Positions 1-7,718 of a stretch of DNA of 11,351 nt are shown in pieces. Origin of the DNA: an uncultured Verrucomicrobiales bacterium (lineage in GTDB: Bacteria; Verrucomicrobiota; Verrucomicrobiia; Verrucomicrobiales; Akkermansiaceae); assembly GCA_937952875.1 (NCBI GenBank), contig CALFDI010000238.1:1-11351 (forward strand), written 5' to 3'. Positions within the stretch are counted from its first letter, which is position 1. The number at the start of each line of letters is the position of its first letter. The notes beneath the pieces are model-generated. The model was not told where the DNA came from, searched no databases, and saw only the letters and a program-made list of their open reading frames with translations. A program made the position numbers and the translations under genes.

Positions 1-3000
1 TCGAGCTTCCGACGGCCATTGCCTTTACAATCTGGGCACTGACCTTCGGAGTTATTAAAGCTAAAGCGACTAGCGGTAAAGCCACGTAGCTTAGCATCTG
101 GTAAGTTGGCGAAGACTTTACGGATCTCATCAAAGACTTTGACGTAAGTCGCAGGGCAAGAGCGGGACGTCTTTCCTATGGGTGATTGATCGACTTCGTA
201 GACGGCATCGAGCTTTGTAAAGCCACTGATCGATTTCCACGTTTTGGCTTTCCCATGTGATGCTGAGCGTTTTTTGACTGAGATATCTGCAGCTGGCTTG
301 AGGCAGCCGCGCATGAAGGATGACTTGCCGCAGCCTGAGACTCCAGTGATCACTGTGAGGCGCGCCAGCGGTATGGAGACGTCTATCTCTTTTAGGTTAT
401 TTGCGTGACAGCCTTTGACGCTTAACCAGGAGGCTTTGGACTTGGTAGAAGGTATGCTGCGGCGTGTGCCGGCGATAGGGTGTTTGGTCTTTTCAGTCAG
501 TGCCCTAAGTGTCGCAGAGTGCGGTGCGTTCGCCTTTTTGTGTTTCTTAGCTTTACTGAGATTTCCCTGCCACGTGATCTGGCCACCGTGAACGCCAGCA
601 CCAGGCCCTAAATCGATGATATGACCAGCGCGGGACATGGTCTCCTCGTCATGCTCGACAATGAGAAGGCTATTGCCTTGGTCTCGCAGGACTTCAAGTG
701 TGTCTAGTAGTTTAACATTGTCGCGAGGATGTAGGCCAATAGTAGGTTCGTCTAACACATAGAGGACGCCGCGAAGATTCGATCCTAGCTGAGCTGCGAG
801 GCGGATACGCTGTGCTTCACCACCAGAGAGAGTATTCGCACTTCTATCTAGAGAGAGATAGCCGAGTCCGACTTCATCTAAGAATGTAAGGCGTTGAGTG
901 ATTTCCGGAAGTATATCGCGTGCGATGAGCTTTTCTCGACCTGTGAAGCGGAAGCGTTTGAGAATCTGTGCAGCTCCTGTGACGGGAAGGAGAGTAAGGT
1001 CTGCGATGCTGTATTCTTCTGATTGAGTCTTCGTGCCTGCGGATATGAAGACACTGCGGGAGACTGCATTGAGCCGAGATCCTAAGCAATCTGGGCATAG
1101 AATCAGTTCTTCATCATCGGCCTTATCTAGGCGGCGTTCAGTATCGAGCTCTTCTTCGAGTTCGTTATCGAAGCGGTCAGACTTTTTGAACTGCCCGGCT
1201 GGGACTTTTCCATATCCACGGCATGTCTTGCAGCGCCCGCGAGGGCTGTTGAAAGAAAAGTGCGATGGGTCGAGAGGCTCAAAAGAGCGCCCTGTGACGG
1301 GGCTTACCATAGCGGTGGATAGAATGCGGAATTTCTTAGAAGCATCTAACAGGCGTATTGTTCCCTGCCCTGTCTTGAGAGTGCGTTCTACTATCTCTGT
1401 GAGTTCAGTGATGGTTGGCTGCTTGGATTGACTCTCTTTACTCGACCAAATAACGATATCGATATCGTGTTCTACAAAGCGCTCGAGGCGCTGAAACCCT
1501 TCAGTCGACTTAAACTGTTCATCTACTAAAAGTTCTGTATAACCTTTTTTTGCGGCAGCTGTTGCGACATCTGTGTGATAGCCTTTCCGTCCACGGATGA
1601 CGGGTGCCATGATTTTTACATTTGAGCCTCCGCGTTTCTTAAGTTCTGTCCGGATCTGATCGACTATAGCACTCGTTGTTTGACTGACGACGGGCACGCC
1701 GGATTCTGGACAATGCTGCGTGCCGAGCTTGGCGTAGAGCAGACGAAGAAAGTGATAGATCTCTGTGACTGTCGCGACGGTGGACTTTCCTCCACCGCGA
1801 GAGATCCGCTGCTCAATAGCAACGGTGGGAGGGAGACCGTTTATTTTATCAATGTCCGGCTTTTCGAGCTGTTCGGCGAATTGGCGCGCATATGGCGACA
1901 TAGAGTCAAGGAAGCGGCGCTGGCCTTCGGCAAAGACGATGTCGAAGGCAAGAGTCGATTTGCCAGATCCAGAAAGCCCTGTGACAACGACAATGTCGTT
2001 TTTGGGAATCTGGAGTGAGAGGTCTTTGAGGTTGTGCTCCCGCGCTCCGTGGAGAGAGATAGTGTTCGCCTGTCTAAGGTGTTCAGTAGTAGTTGATGAA
2101 GTGTTACGAACGTTTGGGAGATCGCCTGTTGAGCGGAGATAGGGGGCTGTGGGAGTATCTTTCTTAGCGATCTGAGCTGGCGTGCCCTGAGCGATGATCT
2201 TGCCACCGTGCGCGCCGGCCTCTGGGCCTATCTCAATGAGGTGGTCGGCATTTTTAATAACATCAATATTATGCTCAATGACGATCAGGCTGTGTCCGTG
2301 ATCGACGAGGTCATGGAAGACGCTGAGGAGTCTGTCGATGTCTGATGTGTGGAGACCAGTCGTAGGTTCATCGAAGATGAGGAGCTTAGTCGTGGTAGAC
2401 GTAGGCTTTGTGTCTTTGGCGTTACTTTTACGGCTCGGCACTTCTGCGAGTAGTGAGGCGAGTTTGAGTCGTTGATTTTCCCCTCCGGACAGTGTGTTGA
2501 GAGCTTGGCCTAGTCTGAGGTAGCCCAGACCTACTGTAGACAGTGGAGTGAGTAACTTGATGGTTTTATTGAGATTGTTTTTTTCTTTTCCTTTCGTTGC
2601 GCCGCTGGCCAGAGGAGTGACGAAGTCTATAGCTTCATCTATGGTCTGATTGAGGAAGTCTGAGATACTGAGCCCATGGTATGTGATGCTTTTTGCCTCC
2701 TTAGTGTAGCGAGATCCTTCACATTCTGGACATGTGATAAAGAGGTCGGAGAGAAATTGCATTTCGACTTTCTCGAAGCCATTGCCAGCACAGCGTTCGC
2801 AGCGACCAGTGCCGCTATTAAAACTAAAGTATCCAGCTGTGAGCCCCTGAGCTTGCCCTGTGGGTGTGGCTGCGAATAGCTGTCGTATAGGATCGAACGC
2901 GCCGATGAAGACCGCTGGTGTGGAGCGCGGTGTCCGAGAGATCGGAGTCTGATCGACAAGGAGGACATCAGTGAGATGGTCGATGCCATCTAGAGATTTG

Positions 3001-5024
3001 AGCTGGCCTTGATCTTCATCCTGTGGCTTCCCGAAGTGTTTCGCAAGATGCTGGTAAAGGATGGTGTGAGTGAGTGTCGATTTGCCAGATCCTGAGACGC
3101 CCGTGATGCAGGTGAAGAGATCGAGTGGGATCTTGACGTTGAGATTTTTGATATTGTGAGCAGTCGCACCTTTTAGGCTGAGATGACGCGTTGGCTTGCG
3201 GCGTTTCTTCGGAACCGGAATACTGGACTGACCAGTCAGGTAGGGGATGGTGAGTGAGCGAGGATTGTCTGCAGCGAGAGTTTTGTCAGAATGAATCTTG
3301 CGAGGAAGCGGGGCATTAAAGACGACTTCTCCGCCTTTTTCTCCAGAATTCGGTCCGATGTCTATGAGGTGGTCGGCGGCGTGCATGACGGATTCTTCAT
3401 GCTCTACTACTACGATGGTATTTCCTTTGTCTCGAAGGGCGTGCATGACGCCGATGAGATTGTGAATGTCACGCTGATGGAGACCGACTGTTGGCTCGTC
3501 TAAGACGAAGAGGGTATCACTCAGAGAGGCGCCTAGGCAGGATGTGAGGTTTACACGTTCGACCTCTCCGCCAGAGAGCGTGCGCGTAGGGCGGTCTAGA
3601 GTGAGATAGCCGAGTCCCACCTGCTGGAGATAGCTTAGGCGTGATGTGATCTCTGTGAGAATGAGCTGAAGAGTCGGGTCCTCGGTCTGGCTAGATGGTG
3701 GAGCGATCTCTTCAAAAAAGTGCGAGAGATCTGCGATGGAGAGTTTCCAGAGGTCTGGAAGGGTTTTGCCCTGGATCTTGAAATTCAATGCTTCTGGCTG
3801 AAGTCGCCGGCCGCGGCATTTACCACAGGTCGTATAGGAGCGGTAGCGGGAGAGGAAGATGCGGACGTGCATCTTGTAGGACTTGGTCTCCATCCAGTCA
3901 AAGAAGCCTTTGACTCCATACCATTCACCAGCTTGCCAGGCGGCCTCTGAGTCTTCCGATTCGCCATACATGACCCAGTCTTTTTCGTCCTCTGAAAGGT
4001 CATTATAGGGTGTGGTGATGGAAATGCCTGCGGCTTTGGCACAGCGAAGGAGATCACGTTGGCATTCCTCTCCTCGATCTCCATGAAAGGGTTTGATGCA
4101 GCCGTCTTTGAGCGAGAGAGTGCCGTCTGGGACGGATTTACTGAGATCGATACCGATGACGCGTCCAAATCCCCGGCACTCTGGGCATGCCCCGAGTGGG
4201 TTATTAAAGCTAAAAAGAGCAGGTGTGGGCTCTCTGAGTGGTTCCCAGGTGCTCGTGAATCGTTTCACTGTCTGCTGGGCTACGCAGTGAATGGCAGCTT
4301 GGCCTTTCCCGTAGCGAAAGGCAGCTTCGAGAGCTTCAGTGAGGCGAGATTGATCTTCGCCTACGATGAGGCGGTCCTGAATGATATCGACTTGTGCTGG
4401 CAGTTTCTTTTGAAAAGAGTCTGGTTCATCTGTGCGATAGACTTCGCCAAATAGGAGCACTCGCAGGTATCCCTGAGCCTGAAGGAATGGGAAGAAATCA
4501 GCTGTCTGAGTCTTCTCTGGCACTGGTATGGGAAAGAGGACGAGTATGCTCTCGTCAGCATGCGTATCATTCGCCCACGTAGCGACTGTTTCCGGCGTAT
4601 CTGGACGGACGACTTCTCCTGTCTTCGGATCATAGCCCGTGGCGATACGTGGATAGAGTAATTTTAGGTAGTCATTGATCTCTGTGATCGTGCCAACGGT
4701 GGATCGAGTGGTGCGAACCGCATTTTTTTGTTCGATCGCGATCGCGGGCGGAATGCCGTCAATGCGATCGACAGCAGGCTTATCCATGCGGTCAAAGAAT
4801 TGGCGGACGTAGGGCGAGAAAGTCTCGACGTAACGACGCTGGCCTTCTGCGTAGAGTGTATGGAAGGCGAGTGAAGACTTTCCACTGCCGGATGGACCCG
4901 TGATGACCGTTAGCTTCCCGAGGGGGATATCGATGTCTATGTTCTTGAGGTTGTGCTGCCTAGCTCCACGGACGACGATTGAGTCTGGGAGAGATGGGGA
5001 AGGGGAGGACGATTTTTTCGGCAC
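1..5024 (-). CDS. uvrA: Tandem-duplicated UvrA, excinuclease ABC subunit A (3' end outside window)
   Basis: DNA-damage recognition ATPase of nucleotide excision repair, which loads UvrB at lesions in the cytoplasm. About 1,674 codons are visible in one uninterrupted frame, against roughly 940 residues for an ordinary UvrA. Two complete UvrA modules are fused. Module 1 (about residues 22-950): Walker A GPSGSGKSS at 43-51, zinc cysteines C280/C283 and C400/C403, signature LSGGE at 483-487, second Walker A at 642-650, zinc cysteines C742/C745 and C765/C768, LSGGE at 845-849. Module 2 starts near 990 with GAREHNLKDL: Walker A at 1016-1024, cysteines C1265/C1268 and C1310/C1313, LSGGE at 1399-1403, fourth Walker A GVSGCGKSS at 1561-1569, then C1663/C1666 just before the edge. 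Three visible Walker B segments keep DEPT-GLH. The GTG at 5024 is the first possible start after an in-frame TAA four codons upstream; no clear Shine-Dalgarno is seen. Some 250-260 residues are probably missing. Family assignment is near certain. Confidence 0.97.
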   Translation of the reverse strand, partial: MPKKSSSPSPSLPDSIVVRGARQHNLKNIDIDIPLGKLTVITGPSGSGKSSLAFHTLYAEGQRRYVETFSPYVRQFFDRMDKPAVDRIDGIPPAIAIEQKNAVRTTRSTVGTITEINDYLKLLYPRIATGYDPKTGEVVRPDTPETVATWANDTHADESILVLFPIPVPEKTQTADFFPFLQAQGYLRVLLFGEVYRTDEPDSFQKKLPAQVDIIQDRLIVGEDQSRLTEALEAAFRYGKGQAAIHCVAQQTVKRFTSTWEPLREPTPALFSFNNPLGACPECRGFGRVIGIDLSKSVPDGTLSLKDGCIKPFHGDRGEECQRDLLRCAKAAGISITTPYNDLSEDEKDWVMYGESEDSEAAWQAGEWYGVKGFFDWMETKSYKMHVRIFLSRYRSYTTCGKCRGRRLQPEALNFKIQGKTLPDLWKLSIADLSHFFEEIAPPSSQTEDPTLQLILTEITSRLSYLQQVGLGYLTLDRPTRTLSGGEVERVNLTSCLGASLSDTLFVLDEPTVGLHQRDIHNLIGVMHALRDKGNTIVVVEHEESVMHAADHLIDIGPNSGEKGGEVVFNAPLPRKIHSDKTLAADNPRSLTIPYLTGQSSIPVPKKRRKPTRHLSLKGATAHNIKNLNVKIPLDLFTCITGVSGSGKSTLTHTILYQHLAKHFGKPQDEDQGQLKSLDGIDHLTDVLLVDQTPISRTPRSTPAVFIGAFDPIRQLFAATPTGQAQGLTAGYFSFNSGTGRCERCAGNGFEKVEMQFLSDLFITCPECEGSRYTKEAKSITYHGLSISDFLNQTIDEAIDFVTPLASGATKGKEKNNLNKTIKLLTPLSTVGLGYLRLGQALNTLSGGENQRLKLASLLAEVPSRKSNAKDTKPTSTTTKLLIFDEPTTGLHTSDIDRLLSVFHDLVDHGHSLIVIEHNIDVIKNADHLIEIGPEAGAHGGKIIAQGTPAQIAKKDTPTAPYLRSTGDLPNVRNTSSTTTEHLRQANTISLHGAREHNLKDLSLQIPKNDIVVVTGLSGSGKSTLAFDIVFAEGQRRFLDSMSPYARQFAEQLEKPDIDKINGLPPTVAIEQRISRGGGKSTVATVTEIYHFLRLLYAKLGTQHCPESGVPVVSQTTSAIVDQIRTELKKRGGSNVKIMAPVIRGRKGYHTDVATAAAKKGYTELLVDEQFKSTEGFQRLERFVEHDIDIVIWSSKESQSKQPTITELTEIVERTLKTGQGTIRLLDASKKFRILSTAMVSPVTGRSFEPLDPSHFSFNSPRGRCKTCRGYGKVPAGQFKKSDRFDNELEEELDTERRLDKADDEELILCPDCLGSRLNAVSRSVFISAGTKTQSEEYSIADLTLLPVTGAAQILKRFRFTGREKLIARDILPEITQRLTFLDEVGLGYLSLDRSANTLSGGEAQRIRLAAQLGSNLRGVLYVLDEPTIGLHPRDNVKLLDTLEVLRDQGNSLLIVEHDEETMSRAGHIIDLGPGAGVHGGQITWQGNLSKAKKHKKANAPHSATLRALTEKTKHPIAGTRRSIPSTKSKASWLSVKGCHANNLKEIDVSIPLARLTVITGVSGCGKSSFMRGCLKPAADISVKKRSASHGKAKTWKSISGFTKLDAVYEVDQSPIGKTSRSCPATYVKVFDEIRKVFANLPDAKLRGFTASRFSFNNSEGQCPDCKGNGRRKL

Positions 5025-5188
5025 GCAGTGAGATTAATGTGCAATGGCTCATTGGCTAATGAATTCTGAGGACAGAACTGACTGTTTTACGAAGATCAAA
5101 AAGCAGCCATTCTGTGCCTACAGACTTGATTTCGTGTTGTAAACACATGGGGATTGGCGGATATTCTAAATCTCATCGACCGATACCC
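5025..5188. promoter_or_regulatory. Divergent spacer between uvrA and the pseudopilin gene
   Basis: This 164-base spacer must hold the uvrA promoter (leftward) and probably the pseudopilin promoter (rightward). No convincing -35/-10 pair is visible in either direction. Two small symmetric elements occur: an inverted repeat ACAG-N6-CTGT at 5072-5085, on the uvrA side, and the 13-base palindrome GTGTTGTAAACAC at 5134-5146. The first is only loosely reminiscent of an SOS box and does not match a known LexA consensus. Extended in-frame starts for the pseudopilin (GTG 5114, ATG 5147) also fall here. Confidence 0.4.
5134..5146. promoter_or_regulatory. Short palindrome, possible operator
   Basis: GTGTT-GTA-AACAC has perfect 5-base arms around a 3-base centre and lies 43 bases before the preferred pseudopilin ATG. 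A weak promoter reading (TTGTAA at 5137, TATTCT at 5162, 19-base spacer) would place it over the -35 element, where a dimeric repressor could act. The arms are short enough to occur by chance, so this is only a candidate. Confidence 0.2.
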
Positions 5189-6019
5189 ATGAAAACTCCA
5201 TTATCTAAACCTTCTCCGAGAGGCTTTACGCTCGTCGAGCTACTAGTTGTCATAGCGATCATTATCGCGCTGGCAGCATTAACATTTACGTCAGCTAAAA
5301 GAGGGGTCCAAGCGAGTAAAGCCTCGAAAACTGTGACCAACCTCAAGGGACTGGGTGCTGCTATTCAGGGCGTCCTGGGTGAAGGTGTTCCGATGTCAAA
5401 TATCAGACCGGGATTCTACTTCGGGTATTCTGGAACGGGTAAGTTAGCAGGAAATGACGCGACTGTAGAGTATGACTGGTCAGACCTCTGTGCAGCCTAT
5501 TTAGATATGGCGGATCGTCCGGGTGAAAATGGTGTGTCCGGTAGTTTTTTTGAATGGCGAGGGGATCCGATGAAGACACCTTTCCAGAATCCTCTCTCAG
5601 ATCATAAATTCGGCTACGATAACAGAGGGAATGGGCGTCTTCCGGACACTATTACGCCTCGGGCGAATCCTAGAAACTTTAGCAAAGGAGGATTCGCATA
5701 CAATAGTCTCTTGGGCGGTGTTTTTGACGAAAGAGGGAGAGATCAAGACGGTCAGCCACCGATTTCTGAAAGCAATATCAAGTATCCAGATTCTACAATT
5801 ATGCTGGCGGAGAGCCGTGATTCCGACAAGGGCATCTCGAACTTCCTAGAGAGAAATACGAAATTCGAAGGAAACTACAAAAAGCAGACACACTGCTTAT
5901 TTGTTGATGGTCACGTCGAGCTCATCGCGGACAGAATCCTCAACACACAGAGAGGAAAAGACTTCTACATGGAAATCGATGGCGAAGCTAAGCTGAGAAA
6001 GCCGAAGAAAGACTTTTAG
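5189..6019 (+). CDS. Type IV pilin-like / type II secretion pseudopilin with prepilin cleavage site and C-terminal F-x-DGH motif
   Basis: A 276-residue protein with a class III prepilin signal. A short basic leader (MKTPLSKPSPRG) is followed by FTLVELLVVIAI, so prepilin peptidase should cut between G12 and F13. Mature Glu5 (E17), required for assembly and N-methylation in this family, is present, and a hydrophobic helix runs to about residue 33. The long hydrophilic head ends with H235 and an FVDGHV motif at 238-243, as in the prepilin-type H-X9-DG proteins abundant in Planctomycetes and Verrucomicrobia. The product is expected to sit in the inner membrane or a pseudopilus; the exact machine is unknown because no gsp or pil assembly gene is nearby. 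ATG 5189 is chosen because it gives a normal 12-residue leader; GTG 5114 or ATG 5147 would add 25 or 14 residues of unusual leader. The gene stands alone, diverging from uvrA and overlapping the end of mazG by 4 bases. Confidence 0.9.
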   Translation: MKTPLSKPSPRGFTLVELLVVIAIIIALAALTFTSAKRGVQASKASKTVTNLKGLGAAIQGVLGEGVPMSNIRPGFYFGYSGTGKLAGNDATVEYDWSDLCAAYLDMADRPGENGVSGSFFEWRGDPMKTPFQNPLSDHKFGYDNRGNGRLPDTITPRANPRNFSKGGFAYNSLLGGVFDERGRDQDGQPPISESNIKYPDSTIMLAESRDSDKGISNFLERNTKFEGNYKKQTHCLFVDGHVELIADRILNTQRGKDFYMEIDGEAKLRKPKKDF

Positions 6020-6822
6020 ACCGATTTCGCTGCATTCCACAGCTCATCCATTTCTTCTAAAGAGGCGTCTTCAAGTGAGACGCCTCTTTTTTTCAGCTCA
6101 GTCTCAATGTGAGCGAAGCGGTTGAAAAACTTCTGATTGGTTCTTTCTAGCGCAGCCTCTGGATCCACGTTCATCTTACGCGCGAGGTTCGCAACGACGA
6201 AGAGAAGATCTCCGATCTCGGACTCGATTTCTGTCTGATCATTGTCTGCGATGGCCTCTCGCACTTCAGCGAGTTCTTCGTCGATTTTTTCCAAGACGCT
6301 GTTGTGATCCTGCCAGTCGAAGCCGACTTTGCCTGCTTTTTTCTGGAGTTTGACGCCTTTGAGCAGGCCGGGAAGTCCATGACCTGTTTTATGCAGGTAA
6401 GGCTTTTCCTCGTCGCCCCGTTCAGCGCGTTTGATCTCTTCCCATTGAGTTAAGACTTGCGATGAATCCATTCCATCTTGAGAGGTTTGATAGACGTGTG
6501 GGTGGCGACGAACGAGCTTGTCCGAGACTCCCTGAGCGACGTCATCGAATGAAAAGTCTCCGCGTTCGGCTGCGAGTTCACTGTGAAAGACAACTTGGAG
6601 CAGAATATCGCCGAGCTCTTCCTTTAAGTGAACCATATCGCCTGACTGGATCGCATCGACAGTTTCGTAGGATTCCTCGATGAGGTTTGAAATGAGGCTT
6701 TCGTGTGTCTGTTCAGCATCCCAAGGGCAGCCACCTGGGGCCCGGAGGCGATGCATGATAGCGCGGAGTCGATCGATTTGCGGGATGTGATCGGGGCAAT
6801 CGATCTGGTCGGCATCAGTCAT
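6016..6822 (-). CDS. mazG: MazG nucleoside triphosphate pyrophosphohydrolase
   Basis: Hydrolyses (d)NTPs to NMP and pyrophosphate, a cytoplasmic house-cleaning activity that removes aberrant nucleotides and in some bacteria modulates starvation responses. The 268 residues are close to E. coli MazG (263) and include both MazG repeats. In the N-terminal repeat, GGCPWDAEQTH is at 30-40, and the metal-binding acidic pattern consists of E49/E50, E53, E69 and D72 (EESYE, then EELGD), followed by a KLVRRHPHVY segment. The C-terminal repeat carries an EIGDLLFVVANLARK segment and ends with the conserved helix LEEMDELW. The start at 6822 (ATG, MTDADQ) has no visible Shine-Dalgarno. It is the last gene of a minus-strand cluster, 31 bases after the rhomboid-like gene. 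Its TAA overlaps the convergent pseudopilin TAG by 4 bases (6016-6019), and its 3' end carries that gene's terminator in antisense. Confidence 0.97.
   Translation of the reverse strand: MTDADQIDCPDHIPQIDRLRAIMHRLRAPGGCPWDAEQTHESLISNLIEESYETVDAIQSGDMVHLKEELGDILLQVVFHSELAAERGDFSFDDVAQGVSDKLVRRHPHVYQTSQDGMDSSQVLTQWEEIKRAERGDEEKPYLHKTGHGLPGLLKGVKLQKKAGKVGFDWQDHNSVLEKIDEELAEVREAIADNDQTEIESEIGDLLFVVANLARKMNVDPEAALERTNQKFFNRFAHIETELKKRGVSLEDASLEEMDELWNAAKSV
6059..6093 (+). terminator. Rho-independent terminator of the pseudopilin gene, embedded in mazG
   Basis: A perfect 12-base stem, AAAGAGGCGTCT at 6059-6070 pairing with AGACGCCTCTTT at 6078-6089, encloses a 7-base loop. The T run spans 6087-6093, giving six T after the 10-base GC-containing core. 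The T tract follows the stem only on the plus strand, so it serves the pseudopilin transcript whose stop is 39 bases upstream. The same bases encode MazG residues about 244-255 on the other strand. Confidence 0.88.
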
Positions 6823-6853
6823 ATGATTTTTTAAAAAGTGTGGGAAGAGGTGA

Positions 6854-7675
6854 TCACTTCGAACTCTGCTCGAGGGTTTCCTTTTCTTCAGCAGTCAGGG
6901 ACTGAAAGCCTTCGTCATTGATCTTATCGAGAATGCGATCGACTTCAGTGGCACTGGAGGTGTTGATCTTGGTTCGTGGCTTCAATTTTCTTTGTTGGCG
7001 TTTACGTTGAGGGCGTTTTTTTCGCTGCGAGCGCGGGCCGAAGACCTCTTCGCGGACACGAAAGCCCTCTGTGTAGCCTAGCTTTTGGATGAAATAGACT
7101 GCAAACGCGCTACACCCTATGAGAGCAAGCGCCATGCCATACAGTCCGCCTGATACGAGCTGAAGCAGTGAGACTCCGAGGAAGGCCAGCCCAAACCATT
7201 TGACCTTGATCCCGCCAAAGGATGGAGCATTTGGCATCGTGGTGCAGAAGGCCATGAAGACACTCATGTGGAGAATACTGCTGCCGTAGAGAATTGATGA
7301 CTGCGCATTGCCAAATGCGAGGTAGTGGATGAAGGCGATGACGGGTGCTATGAAGGCAATACCGAGGATGAGTTGGACGAATTTCTCTCTGCCGAGTGAT
7401 TGCTCTAAAAATGATCCGAATCGGTAAAAGAAAAAGAGCCCGATGAGCCACAACAGCCCAGGAATCGCAAAAAACGAATAGGTGACAATCCGCCAGAGCT
7501 CGCCCTGCGCCACATCAGCTGGGGAGAAATAGACCATCTTAGACAGAGGCCTGTAGGCGATCGCGATGATAGTCCCGACGACCTCAATTAAGATGAGTAG
7601 GCCGACGACGTGAAATGGGACCTTTCCGATCTTAAAGAGCGGTGGTCGCCATGAGTCCTGCATCCCAGTGAACAT
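6854..7675 (-). CDS. Rhomboid-fold integral membrane protein, probably proteolytically inactive
   Basis: A 273-residue polytopic membrane protein with about six hydrophobic segments between residues 20 and 197. The rhomboid/derlin superfamily hallmark GELWRIVTYSF, with the WR pair at 61-62, lies in the first loop as expected. A basic, Arg/Lys-rich cytoplasmic stretch (about 216-236) follows. The tail has the motif DRILDKINDEGF (246-257) followed by SLTAEEK, found at the C-terminus of many rhomboid-family proteins of Bacteroidetes and Verrucomicrobia (I believe DUF6576). Active rhomboid proteases need GxSG in TM4 and a His in TM6. Here the corresponding segment reads YGSSILHMS (130-138), with the last Gly replaced by Ile, and the TM6-like segment GMALALIGCSAFAVYF has no His. 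I infer a pseudoprotease that binds or escorts membrane proteins rather than cutting them. The ATG at 7675 lacks a Shine-Dalgarno; Met5 is a possible alternative. It lies 43 bases after the CNNM-type gene and 31 bases before mazG, so cotranscription is likely. Confidence 0.82.
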   Translation of the reverse strand: MFTGMQDSWRPPLFKIGKVPFHVVGLLILIEVVGTIIAIAYRPLSKMVYFSPADVAQGELWRIVTYSFFAIPGLLWLIGLFFFYRFGSFLEQSLGREKFVQLILGIAFIAPVIAFIHYLAFGNAQSSILYGSSILHMSVFMAFCTTMPNAPSFGGIKVKWFGLAFLGVSLLQLVSGGLYGMALALIGCSAFAVYFIQKLGYTEGFRVREEVFGPRSQRKKRPQRKRQQRKLKPRTKINTSSATEVDRILDKINDEGFQSLTAEEKETLEQSSK

Positions 7676-7718
7676 AGATCAACTGGTAGCACCGGCTGAA
7701 GGTGCGGACAAGGGTGAG

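Noticed and set aside
1033..1431. 132-codon plus-strand open frame antisense to uvrA
   Set aside because: The opposite strand encodes the conserved zinc-finger region of UvrA module 2; the predicted product is low-complexity Ser/Arg with no recognisable domain.
1680..2142. Overlapping plus-strand frames (112 and 125 codons) antisense to uvrA
   Set aside because: They lie opposite the third Walker A region of UvrA and mirror its codon pattern, with no signal, motif or ribosome site.
4059..4454. 131-codon plus-strand frame antisense to uvrA
   Set aside because: Shadow of the conserved FSFNNPLGACPEC segment of module 1; no independent evidence for a gene.
5043..5061. Near-repeat AATGGCTCAT / ATTGGCTAAT and CATT-N4-AATG symmetry upstream of uvrA
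   Set aside because: The arms are four bases and the repeat is imperfect; this is expected by chance in a spacer of this size.
7689..7705. Hairpin GCACC-N7-GGTGC between the CNNM-type and rhomboid-like genes
   Set aside because: The stem is only five bases and has no T run on the minus strand, so it is not a terminator.
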